From Closterium sp. NIES-65 (Eukaryota > Streptophyta > Zygnematophyceae > Desmidiales > Closteriaceae): a stretch of DNA of 64,000 nucleotides. Below, piece by piece: positions 1-10,619 of the stretch. The stretch's first letter is position 1. Each line of letters begins with the position of its first letter. The position numbers were made by a program, and so were the translations under genes. The notes beneath the pieces were generated by a model, which was not told where the DNA came from, ran no database searches, and saw only the letters and a program-made list of their open reading frames with translations. The stretch spans positions 3,844,001-3,908,000 of the forward strand of contig CANXME010002486.1 of the NCBI GenBank assembly GCA_948144175.1. Direction: 5' to 3'.

Positions 1-3000
1 GCTCTAGGTGCGTGCGTGTCTGCCCCCCCTGGTACGGTGTCGACTGCAGCACTGCACACCTTCACGCTGGATACAGGTGCCTCTCGCTGCTTCTTTCGTG
101 ACCGCACTGCCCTTGAGCCCCTTGCTCGGCCAGTTGCTGTCTCCCTTGCTGACCCCTCTGGGGGTCCGGTCATTGCGACCTCCTCCACTGTCCTTCCCTG
201 TCCTGCGGTCCTGTCGGGCACACTGTCAGGTCTCCACCTCCCCTCGTTCTCCACGAACTTGGTGGCAGGTTGTGCTCTCCAGGACGGGGGTGTTCACCAG
301 TTCACCCCTGCCTACGAGCGTGTGACACACTGCACGTGTGCTCGTACGGGCCGCCACTTGGCTACCTTCACCCGGCAGCCGGGGTCGGACCTATACACAC
401 TGACTACTGCCTCCCCTCAGGCCGCTGCGTCTGCGTCTGCGCTTGCGTCCGCGTCAGGTCAGCTGTCTGCCCCCTGCACGTGTCGCTCTCTAGCGCACGA
501 GACTGTCCTCTGGCACCATCGACTTGGCCACCCGTCTGTGCAGTGCCTTCGTGCCATGCACTCCCGGTACCTTGTCTCTGGTCTTCCCAGGGTACTCCCT
601 CCTCTCCCATCCTCGCCTGCTCCTCCCTGCCTTCCCTGTGTCGAGGGGCGGCAGCGCGCCGCTCCTCACTCCTCCTCGTTTCCCCCGACGACTGCTCCTT
701 TGCAGATGCTCCACATGGACGTGTGGGGCCCCGCCCGCGTCCGTGGTCAGGGTCAGGAGAGGTACTTCTTGATCGTTGTTGACGACTACTCGCGCTACAC
801 CACGGTCTTCCCCTTGCGCACCAAGGGTGAGGTCCCTGATGTTTTGATCCCTTGGATCCGCAGAGCTCATCTCCAGCTCAGAGAGCGTTTCCGCTCGGAC
901 TTTCCTGTCTTGCGCTTGCACTCTGACAGAGGTGGTGAGTTCTCCTCCGACCTCTTGGCAACCTACTGTGCTGAGCACGGCATTGAGCAGTCGTTCACGC
1001 TTCCGGCCTCTCCACAGCAGAATGGGGTTGCGGAGCGCCGCATTGGCCTGGTCATGGAGGTCGCTCGTACCTCCTTGACCCATGCGGCTGCCCCCCATTT
1101 TCTGTGGCCGTTTGCGGTCCGATACGCTGCGCATCAGCTCAACCTCTGGCCCCGTGTCTCCTTGCCGGAGACCTCGACCACACTGCTGTGGACGGGGGAG
1201 GTTGGCGACGTGTCGCGTTTCCGGGTCTGGGGATCTCGAGCTTTTGTTCGCGATTCGTCTGCGGACAAGCTCTCCTCTCGTGCTGTTCCCTGCGTCTTCC
1301 TCGGCTTTGTTCCGGACGCGCCTGGTTGGCAGTTTTACCACGCCACCTCGCGCCGGGTCTTGCCCTCTCAGGACGTTACTTTTGACGAGTCTGTGCCCTA
1401 CTACCGCCTCTTCCCCTACCGCACTGCCCCGCTCCCACCCCCGCCTCTCTTCCTCGCGCCAGGTGTTGCTTTCATAGACCCCCTCCCCCCTCAGGGTGCC
1501 GCTCCCTCAGGTGTGTCTCAGGTAGACCCGGTCGAGCCTGTTGAGGTTGCTGTCGACTCTCGTCCTGCTGGGGGTGCTGACCCTGGGGGTGCGGACGCTG
1601 GGGGTGCTGAGCCTGGGGGTGCGGACTATGGGGGTGCTGAGCCTGGGGGTGCGGTGACTAGGGGTGCTGAGCCTGGGGGTGCTGAGCCTGGGGGTGCTGA
1701 GCCTGGGGGTGCGGTGACTGGGGGTGCTGAGCCTGGCGGTGCTGCGCCAGGGGGTCCTACGCCTGGACGAGACCTCTCCTCGGAGCAGTTGCGTGAGTGG
1801 TACTTACAGTACTGCAGCCTCCGGAGAGGTACCTCTGGGACCGGGCACGCTACGGAGACTGGTGCTGGTACTTCTCCTTCTAGTCGGGAGCTCCCCTTTC
1901 GTGAGCGGATGTGTGAGTGGTACGAGCGCCGTTGCACACTTCGTAGTGGCGCGCCTCGTCTCACGGACCCTGCTGCTGCTGGTGCTGCGGACCCGGGCGT
2001 TGGAGCTGCTACTGGTGCTGAGGACCCGGGCGTTGGAGCTGCTGCTGGTGCTGAGGACCCGGGCGTTGGAGCTGCTGCTGGTACTGCGGACCCAGGCGTT
2101 GGAGCTGCTGCTGGTGCTGCGGACCCGGGCGTTGGAGCTGCTTCTGATGCTGCGGACCCGGGTGTTGGAGCTGCGGCTGGTGCTGAGGACCCGGGCGTTG
2201 GAGCGACGACTGGTGGTGAGGACCCTGGTGTTGGAGTCCCTACTGGTGCTGCGGACTCGGGCGTTGGTACTGCTGCTGGGGGCACTGGTACTGTCCCTGC
2301 TGTGTCTGGAGTCGCCGCGCGCCCTTAGCCGTACTTCGTTCCGCTCCTTCAGCAGGTTCTTGGTCTCTCGCCTCCTCCTGGTCCTCCCCCTCCTTTAGTG
2401 TGTCCACAGCCTGTTCAGTCACTGCCTGCTCCATCTCCTTACACTGGTCCTACTGACGGTCTTACTGAGCGTCGTGAGCCTGAGTCTCGCCCCGCGTCGC
2501 CTGTCCGTCCTGCTAGCACTAGTGCTCGTAGTTCGCGTCCGCGTCCTCCTCCTGCCCCTGGCACGCACCAGATGTCTCTGCGTCCTTCCACTGCTCCTCT
2601 GCGTGCCCCTTTGCCTTCTCCTCCTGCTTCCTCTCTTCCTGCTCTTGCCGACCCGGAGTCGGACTCTCTTCGTGCTGCCAGTCCTACTGTGACGCGTCTC
2701 CTTGCTACTGCCGTCACTGACCCTTCCTTCGAGTCTTCTGCTGCGTCTGCCCTAGTTGCTCAGCTCGTCGACTTTGCTGCTAGCTGTCGTCTAGACTACG
2801 CTGCTAGTCTTGTCGCTGAGTCTGAGTCTGTCTGTCCTCCGTCCATCGGGGGTGCGTGTGCCCTTGGCACGGACGTCCTTGAGGACAGGCAGGAGGAGTT
2901 TCAGTGCTTGGCTGCCGCTTCACCTCATCTCACGTCTGTACTGCTAGCCCCTGAGGGAGACCCGGATGCACTGGACATCCCGACTCCGCGCTCTTACGCG

Positions 3001-4557
3001 GAGGTGATAGAGGGTCCCTACTCCTCTGAGTGGCAGGCAGCTATGGATGCAGAGATGGCTTTCTGGAAGTCCACAGGCACCTACGTTGACGCTGTCCCCC
3101 CTCCTGGGGCGAACATCGTCAGTGGCATGTGGATCTTCAGGGTGAAGCGGCCGCCGGGTTCTCCGCCTGTCTTCAAGGCGCGTTACGTGGCTCGTGGCTT
3201 CAGTCACCGGCAGGGAGTTGACTACTTTCAGACCTTCTCCCCCACCCCGAAGATGACCACTCTTCGGGTACTGCTGCACGTTGCTGCTCACCGGGACTAC
3301 GAGCTTCACTCTCTCGACTTCAGCACAGCTTTCTTGCAGGGCAGCCTGCACGAGGAGATCTGGCTGCGTCGCCCACCTGGCTTCAGTGGGTCTTTCCCTC
3401 CAGGTACCCAGTGGAGTCGCCGGCGTCCAGTCTACGGTCTCCGCCAGGCGCCGCGTGAGTGGCACGACACACTGAGGACTACGCTGGCGGCACTTGGGTT
3501 TGCTCCTTCTACTGCCGACCCGTCGCTGTTTCTGCGCACCGACACTTCTCTGCCGCCGTTCTACATCCTCGTGTACGTCGACGACTTGGTCTTTGCCACT
3601 GCTGACACTGCTGGACTCGCCTACGTGAAGTCTGAGCTGCAGAAGAGACACACGTGCACTGACCTGGGTGAACTGCGCAGCTACCTTGGCTTGCAGATCA
3701 CCCGGGACAGAGCACGCCGCACCATTACCCTGACTCAGTCACACATGGTGCAGCAGGTCCTTCAGCGCTTCGGCTTCACGTACTCCTCGCCTCAGGCCAC
3801 TCCTCTGTCTACTCGCCACTCGCTCTCAGCTCTGCCTTCGGATGAGTCCGTAGAGTCGAGTGGCCCGTATGCAGAGCTTGTTGGCTGTCTCATGTACCTG
3901 ATGACCTGCACACGACCTGACCTTGCATACCCTCTTAGCATTCTTGCGCGCTATGTTGCTCCTGGGAGACACCGACCAGAGCACATGGCTGCAGCGAAGA
4001 GGGTGTTGCGCTACTTGTGCAGTACGTCGGGCATGGGACTAGTGCTTGGAGGGCGGAGTCCAGTGGTCCTCACTGGTCACGCGGACGCTTCTTGGGCTGA
4101 CGACCAGGCTACACAGCGGTCGTGACAGGGTTACACCTTCAGCCTTGGTTCCGGCTCTGTTTCGTGGCGGGCTACTCGCTCGTCTTTTGTTCTCGGCTCC
4201 AGTTGTGAGGCTGAGATCTACGCAGGGGCCATGGCTGTCCAGGAGCTTCGCTAGCTCACCTACCTGCTGACCGACCTTGGAGAGCCGCCTCGTTCTCCTC
4301 CAGTCCTGTACGTCGACAACAAGGCCATGATGGCCTTGTGTCGAGAGCAGAGACTGGAGCACAGAACAAAGCACATTCCTCTCCGCTACTTCCTTGCTCG
4401 TGAGCTACAGCAGCGTGGTCAGTTGCGACTTGCGTACGTGGCCTCTGAGGCCAACACTGCTGATGTTTTCACCAAGGCACTTGCGCCTTGTGATCATCAG
4501 CGCTGCTGTACCCAGCTGGGTCTTGTGTCTGTCTTGCCTCACTTGCTCTCCTCTTGA
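1..4557 (+). pseudogene. copia A pol polyprotein (protease-integrase-RT-RNase H) with three in-frame stops
   Basis: One reading frame runs to a TGA at 4555-4557. It is broken only by TAG at 2326-2328, TGA at 4123-4125 and TAG at 4252-4254 (a Trp codon in the sister copies). In order one sees the protease motif DTGAS near 75-95, a GAG-pre-integrase zinc-binding segment (HHRLGHPS, CVEGRQR) near 505-660, and an integrase with MDVWG, HSDRGGEF and QQNGVAERR supplying the DDE residues. A Gly/Ala/Glu/Pro-rich linker of tandem repeats follows (about 1560-2280), then RT with YVDD near 3575, then RNase H. The frame is otherwise open, so decay is slight. It could not make full-length RT without readthrough. 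Confidence 0.88.
1560..2280 (+). repeat. linker tandem repeats inside copia A pol
   Basis: Two blocks of in-frame coding repeats lie between integrase and RT. The first has a 15-bp unit encoding Gly-Gly-Ala-Glu-Pro-like pentads (about 1565-1760). The second has a 36-bp unit encoding DPGVGAAAGAE-like dodecads (about 1975-2260). Sister copies B, C and D carry the pentad block with other copy numbers. The 36-bp block is expanded only in A. Confidence 0.8.
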
Positions 4558-4772
4558 TCCTCTTTGTACTGTTACATATATATATCACTGCTCTTGCTTG
4601 TTTAGTCTTATATATATATGTAATCCTGCATGTGAACTGGCCTTGTGGCCTTGAACTTGTGCTCGGATTGTGTGGTGACATTGTGATCCACCCTGAGCTT
4701 GCTTTGCTTTGCTTTGCTTTACTTGACTGGTCTTGTGACCCCTAGTTCTCCCCCACTTCGCCTATGGGGGTG
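4558..4772 (+). other. copia A 3' untranslated segment and polypurine tract
   Basis: AT-rich stretch with two TATATATA blocks, a (TGCTT)n run near 4700 and a conserved tail CTCCCCCACTTCGCCTATGG followed by GGGTG just before the LTR. The purine run is the presumed plus-strand primer. The same segment precedes the 3' LTRs of B, C and D. Confidence 0.7.
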
Positions 4773-4894
4773 TGTCAAACATTATATATTGTTGTAGTTG
4801 TTTAGGCTATAGTGGGTTAGCCTATAGGGGGTACACACTTCTAGGTTTGCATATTTGTACTCATTTCATTCTTAGTCATTTCATTCCTTGTTCA
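4773..4894 (+). repeat. 3' LTR of copia A
   Basis: Begins TGTCAAACATTATATATTG and ends in TTCA; 122 bp, the same length as B's LTR and clearly related to the 132-bp LTRs of D. The exact right edge is inferred from the terminal CA and from gag of element B resuming directly after it. Confidence 0.7.
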
Positions 4895-4896
4895 AC

Positions 4897-7800
4897 ACGA
4901 GCGTGCACACTTTAGTGAGTACAAGAGTGCTCAGACCTTGTACGACGCTGTAGTACCTCTTCCCTGACCTTTCTGCCTTTCCCACAGTCGCTGACCTCAT
5001 TACGCACCTTCGCACTAGTGACACTCGCTACCGCGCTGCGCTTCCTGCTGAGTTCTGCGCCTAGAACCCCCCCCCCCCCCATGTACATCACCCTCTACTT
5101 CATAGTCAACCGACTCCCTGACTCCCTTAGAGTGGTCAAGGACCACTTCTTCGCAGTGTGCCCCACCACTCTCACCATTGACCTCCTCGAGAAGTCCCTC
5201 CTAGCGGCGGAGAAGAGCATAGTCGCCGTAGGAGATTCTCGTGGTGACCCCCGCACCCCTGTCTTTGAGGGGTGTTCTCCCTCCCCCCTCTTGCCCTCTG
5301 TCGCTTCTGCTGCTGCAGCCGACCTCGTTGGTTTCGAGTCGGTCGGCGCTGTGTCTGCCCCTTCCGGGAAGCGCCGCACAAGCAGGGGCAAGGTGGGCAA
5401 GGGCGCTGGAGGAGCTGGCGGGGGCGGTGGAGGTGGCGGTGGAGGCGGCGGAGGGAGTGGGGGTGGTGGTGGGAGTGGTGGAGGGGGTGGGGGTACCGGT
5501 GGCAGCAGTGGGGGCGGAGGCGGCGGCGGTGGCGGAGGGAGCGGAGGAGGCGGTGGTAGCGGAGGCGGCGGTGGTGGTGGAGGCAGCGGTGGTGGCGGAG
5601 GCGGCGGAGGAGTCGGAGGTGGCGGTGGAGCTGGTCGCGGGTCTACGCAGAGGAGTGGCTCCGGTGGTGGTCCGTGTCAGCAGCAGCAGCGTGGTCGTGA
5701 GACCCTGTCCACTCAGCAGCTCCGTGAGTGGTACACTGCACGCCAGCGGGGTGGGGGTTTTGGTCCGTGCACCTACGTCCTGCGCACCGGCGACCGTGCG
5801 GGTGAGCAGTGTGGGGGTGCGCACCCCACCCAGCACTGCTTTGGCCGCCTGACGGACGCGTGGCGTCACCAGTTCCCTGAGGCCACAGAGATCCCTCGCT
5901 GGGGCGAGCTGTCTAGGGCGGGAGTTGCCATCTATGATCTTGATTTTGATGCTATTCTGTTTGCCATGTATTATGTGACTATTAGTGATGAGGGTGACAG
6001 TTACCGGTGTTTCCCGCCCGATCCGGACATTGAGACTGCTGCTCTAGGTACTGCTGCGGCTGCTGCCCTAGGTGCTTCCGACGCTGCTGCTCTAGGTGCT
6101 AGTGCGTCTGCATCCTCAGGTACTGGTGAGTCTGCGCTCTCAGGTACTGCGTCGGCTTCGGCCTCCCTCACCTTCACCCTTGACTCTGGGGCTTCTCGCT
6201 CCTTCTTTCGGGACCGCACCACACTCACGCCGCTTAGTCGGCCGGTTGCGGTGTCTCTGGCTGACCCCTCTGGGGGTCATGTCCTGTCTCAATTCTCCAC
6301 AGTCCTCCCGTGTCCGGCGGCTCCCTCTGGCACCCTGTCTGGTCTCTACCTCCCCTCGTTCTCTACGAACTTGGTGAGTGGTGCTGACCTACAGGATGGG
6401 GGAGTGCACCAGTTCACTCCTGCGCGTCAGCGAGTGAGGCACTTCACAGAGGCTCGCACAGGCCGACACCTGGCTACGTTTACACGTCAGCCAGGGTCGA
6501 GCCTGTACACACTGACCACTCCGTCTCCTCCAGTTGCTGAGTCTGGTAGGGTGTCTGAATCAGGTCATGTGTTTGCTGCAGAGTCCAGGTCTGGTCCTGA
6601 GTATGCCCCCTGTTCGTGTCGTCTCCTCTCTCACGAGACTCTCCTCTGGCACCACCGCCTTGGTCACCTCTCTCTGCTTCGGCTCAGAGGCATGGCCTCT
6701 CGTCTTCTTGTTTTTGGTCTCCCCAGGTCCCTCCCTCCCCTTCCTCAGGGGCCTGGCCCTTTCTGTGTCCCCTGTGTCGAGGGGCGCCAAAGGGATGCCC
6801 TTACTCCTCCCAGTTTCCTCCGACAGAGGCCCCGCTGCAGACGCTTCACATGGACGTGTGGGACCCAGCCCGCGTCCGTGGACAGGGTCACGAGCGCTAC
6901 TTCCTGCTAATGGTTGACGACTACTCGCGTTACACCGCACTCTTCCCCTTGCGCAGCAAGGGTGATGTCACTGAGGTGCTGATCGACTGGATCCGCGCAG
7001 CTCGTCTCCAGCTCAGGCAGAGCTTTGGCTCGGACTTTCCTGTTCTGCGTCTGCACTCAGACAGAGGCGGAGAGTTTTCCTCTGGCCTTCTGTGAGTCTA
7101 CTGTCGCGCACGAGGCATCCGTCAGACCTTCACGCTTCCGGACTCTCCGCAGCAAAATGGGATTGCTGAGCGCCGCATTGGCATGGTCATGGACGTCGCT
7201 CGTACGTCCATGATGCATGCGGCTGCCCCCCATTTTCTGTGGCCGTTTGCGGTGAGGTACGCGGCGCATCAGATCAACCTCCACCCCAGGGTCTCCAGGC
7301 CGGAGACCTCCCCAGCCTTGCTGTGGACAGGGAAGGTTGGCGATGCGTCGGCGTTCCGGGTCTGGGGATCTCGGGCGTTTGTCCGCGACTTGTCTGCGGA
7401 CAAGCTGTCCCCTCGTGCTGCTCCTTGCGTCTTCCTGGGGTTCCCCCCTGACGCCCCGGGGTGGCAGTTCTACCACCCCACCTCCCGCCATGTTCTGTCC
7501 TCCCAGGACGTCACGTTTGACGAGTCAGTCCCCTACTACCGCCTCTTCCCCTACCGCACTCCATCCCTCCCCGCTCCTCCGCTCTTCCTTGTAACAGGTC
7601 CCCTCCCCCGGTAGACCCCCTCCCCCCTCAGGGTCCTGCCCCTTCAGGTGTGTCCCAAGTAGACGTCGTCGAGCCTGTCGAGGTTACTGGTGACTCTGGT
7701 GCTGCCGAGGGTGCTGAGCCTGGGGGTGCTGCGACTGGGGGTGCTGAGCCTGGGGGTGCTGAGACTGGGGGTGCTGAGCCTGGGGGTGCTGAGTCTGGGG

Positions 7801-10279
7801 GTGCTGAGCCTGGGGGTGCTGAGACTTGGGGTGCTGAGCCTGGGGGTACTACGCTTGGAGGTGCTCAGCCTAGGGGTGCTGAGCCTGGGGGTGCTGAGCT
7901 TGGAGGTGCTACGCTTGGAGGTCCTCCAGGTGCTTCGTCTCGCCGGAAGCCACTCTCTCCACCCGAGCTGCGCAAGTGGTTTGCCCGGCGCTGGAGGCGT
8001 GCTGCTGGAGTTGGAGGTTCTTCAGCTTCTGAGGTTGTTGGTGCCGCTGGTCCCGGAGGTGCTCGTACTGGGAGTACTGGAGCTGCTGGGCCTTCGGGTT
8101 CGACTGGAGCTGGTGCTGCTGCGGGCGTTGGTGCTGAGCCTACTGCTGGCGGTCCTGCTGGGGGTGCTACTGGTGCTCTTGGAGGTTCTGGAGCTGGTGG
8201 AGGTGCTGCTGGAGCGGGTGCTCCTTTTGGGGGTCCTGGTGCTGTCCCTGCTGTGTGTGGCGTCGCCGCGCGGCCTCCATCGTACTTCGTTCCACTCCTG
8301 CTGCAGGTTCTTGGTCTTCCACCTTCTACAGGTCCTCCTCCTTATTTAGAGTGTCCACAACCTGTCCTGTCACAGCTACAGTTACAGCCTGCCTCCCCAC
8401 TACCTGTTCCCTCTCCCTACACTGGTCCTACTGGAGGTCTTGCTGAGCGTCGTGAGCCTGCGTCTCGTCCTGCGTCGACTGTTCGTGCTGCTCGCACTAG
8501 TGGTCGCGGTTCGCGTCAGCGTCCTCCTCCTGTCCCTGGCACGCACCAGATGTCTCTGCGTCCGTCCACTGCTCCTCTGCGTGCCCCTTTGACTTCTCCT
8601 CTTGCGTCCTCTCTTCCTGCTCTTGCCGACCCGGAGTCGGACTCTCTTCGTAATGCCAGTCCTACTGTCACGCGTCTCCTTGCTACTGTCGTCACTGACC
8701 CTTCCTTTGAGTCCACTGCTGCGTCTGCCCTAGTTGCTGAGCTCGTCGACTTTGCTGCTCGCTGTCGCCTAGACTACGCTGCTAGTCTTGTCGCTGAGTC
8801 TGAGTCTGTCTGTCCTCCGTCCGTCGGGGGTGAGTGTGCCCTTGGCACGGACGTCCTTGAAGATAGGCAGGAGGAGTTCCAGTCCTTGGCCGCTACTTCA
8901 CCTCATCTTGTGTCGGTACTGCTTACCCCTGAGGGAGACCCGGATGCACTTGACATCCCAACTCCGCGCTCTTACGCGGAGGCGATAGAGGGTCCCTACT
9001 CTTCTCAGTGGCAGGTAGCTATGGATGCAGAGATGGCTTCCTGGAAGTCCACAGGCACCTACGTTGACGCTGTCCCCCCTCATGGGGCGAACATCGTCAG
9101 TGGCATGTGGATTTTCAGGGTGAAGCGGCCGCCGGGTTCTCCGCCTGTCTTCAAGGCACGGTACGTGGCTCGTGGTTTCAGTCAGCGGCAGGGAGTTGAC
9201 TACTTTCAGACCTTCTCTCCCACCCCGAAGATGACCGCTCTTCGGGTACTACTGCACGTTGCTGCTCACCGTGACTACGAGCTGCACTCTCTCGACTTCA
9301 GCACAGCTTTCTTGCAGGGCAGCCTGCACGAGGAGATCTGGCTGCGCCGCCCACTTGGCTTCACTGGGTCGTTCCCTCCTGGTACCCAGTGGAGTCTCCG
9401 GCGACCAGTCTACGGTCTCCGCCAGGCGCCCCGTGAGTGGCATGACACACTGGGGACTACACTTGCGGCTCTTGGGTTTGCTCCTTCTACTGCTGGCTCG
9501 TCGCTGTTTCTGCGCACCGACACCTCTCTGCCGCCTTTCTACATCCTCGTGTACGTCGACGACTTGGTCTTTGCCACTGCTGTTACTGCTGGACTCGCCT
9601 ACGTGAAGTCCGAGCTGCAGAAGAGACACACGTGCACAGACCTGGGTGAACTGCGCAGCTACCTTGGCTTGCAGATCACCCGGGACAGAGCACGCCGCAC
9701 CATTACCCTGACTCAGTCACACATGGTGCAGCAGGTCCTTTAGCGCTTCGGCTTCACGTACTCCTCGCCTCAGGCCACTCCTCTGCCTACTCGCCACTCA
9801 CTCTCAGCTCTACCTTCGGATGAGTCCGTAGAGTCGAGTGGCCCGTATGCAGAGCTTGTTGGCTGCCTCATGTACCTGATGACCTGCACACGACCTGACC
9901 TTGCATACCCTCTTAGCATTCTTGCGCGCTATGTTGCTCCTGGGAGACACCGACCAGAGCACATGGCTGCAGCGAAGAGGGTGTTGCGCTACTTGTGCAG
10001 TACGTCGGGCATGGGGCTAGTGCTTGGAGGGCGCAGTCCAGTGGTCCTCACTGGGCACGCAGACGCTTCCTGGGCTGACGACCAGGCTGCACAGCGGTCG
10101 TCACAGGGTTACATCTTCAGCCTTGGTTCCGGCTCTGTCTCGTGGCGGGCTACTCGCTTGTCTTCTGTTCTCAGCTCCAGTTGTAAGGCTGAGATCTACG
10201 CCAGGGCCATGGCTGCACAGAAGCTTGGCTTCACAGGAGCTTTGCTGGCTCACCTACCTGCTAACTGACCTCGGAGAGC
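4897..10279 (+). pseudogene. copia B gag-pol, 5' portion, multiply frameshifted
   Basis: Gag resumes at the ERAHFS-like segment near 4900, has a deletion near 4950 and a TAG at 5062-5064. A 14-C run at 5067-5080 shifts the frame before MYITLYF. A polyglycine tract (about 5400-5640) is followed by a Cys/His motif (about 5770-5845). The protease DSGAS lies near 6185. A frameshift near 6790 and a TGA near 7093 break the integrase, and another shift near 7600 separates the linker. RT is open from 7650 to a TAG at 9741-9743 (a Gln codon in sister copies). Near 10210-10240 a 16-bp local duplication disrupts RNase H. The coding sequence stops at 10279 where copia C begins. Confidence 0.88.
5395..5645 (+). 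repeat. polyglycine-coding low-complexity tract of copia B gag
   Basis: GGN-rich run encoding roughly 80 residues that are almost all Gly with scattered Ser. Equivalent tracts exist in C (about 15500-15760), G (about 48265-48460) and D (about 58020-58255), each with a different arrangement. Confidence 0.85.
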
Positions 10280-10410
10280 TGTGAAACTAACTCAACAGGA
10301 ATGAATTGACTAAGTCAGAGTTGGGTACAAATACAACCCTAGCAAACTGTACCCCATAAGTGCTACCCCACTATAGCCTACAAACATGCATCAGCTATAA
10401 TAATCTGACA
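10280..10410 (-). repeat. 3' LTR of copia C
   Basis: 131 bp, TGTCAG...TTCACA read on the minus strand; identical to the copy at 17731-17861. Confidence 0.95.
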
Positions 10411-10619
10411 CACCCCCATAGGCAAAGTGGGGGAGAACAAGGGGTCACAAGACCAGTCAAACAAAGCAAGGCAAAGCAAGCTCAGGGTGGATCACAAAGT
10501 CACCACACAGTCCGAGCACAAGAGCAGGGCCAGAGGCCAGTTCACATGCAGGAGTACAGACATATATATAAAACTAGACAAGCAGGAGCAGGTATATATA
10601 TGACAAAGTACAGGTAAAG

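Larger units (their letters stand above)
1..4894 (+). mobile_element. Ty1/copia element A, 5' truncated by the window edge
   Basis: LTR retrotransposon read on the plus strand. The window opens just before the protease, so the 5' LTR, leader and gag lie outside. Protease, integrase, reverse transcriptase and RNase H follow in copia order. An AT-rich 3' untranslated segment, a polypurine tract (TATGGGGGTG) and a short 3' LTR beginning TGTCAAAC complete it. Immediately after the LTR the gag of a second copy (B) resumes part-way through, so A was probably inserted into B. The 5' flank needed to prove a target duplication is outside the window. Confidence 0.85.
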
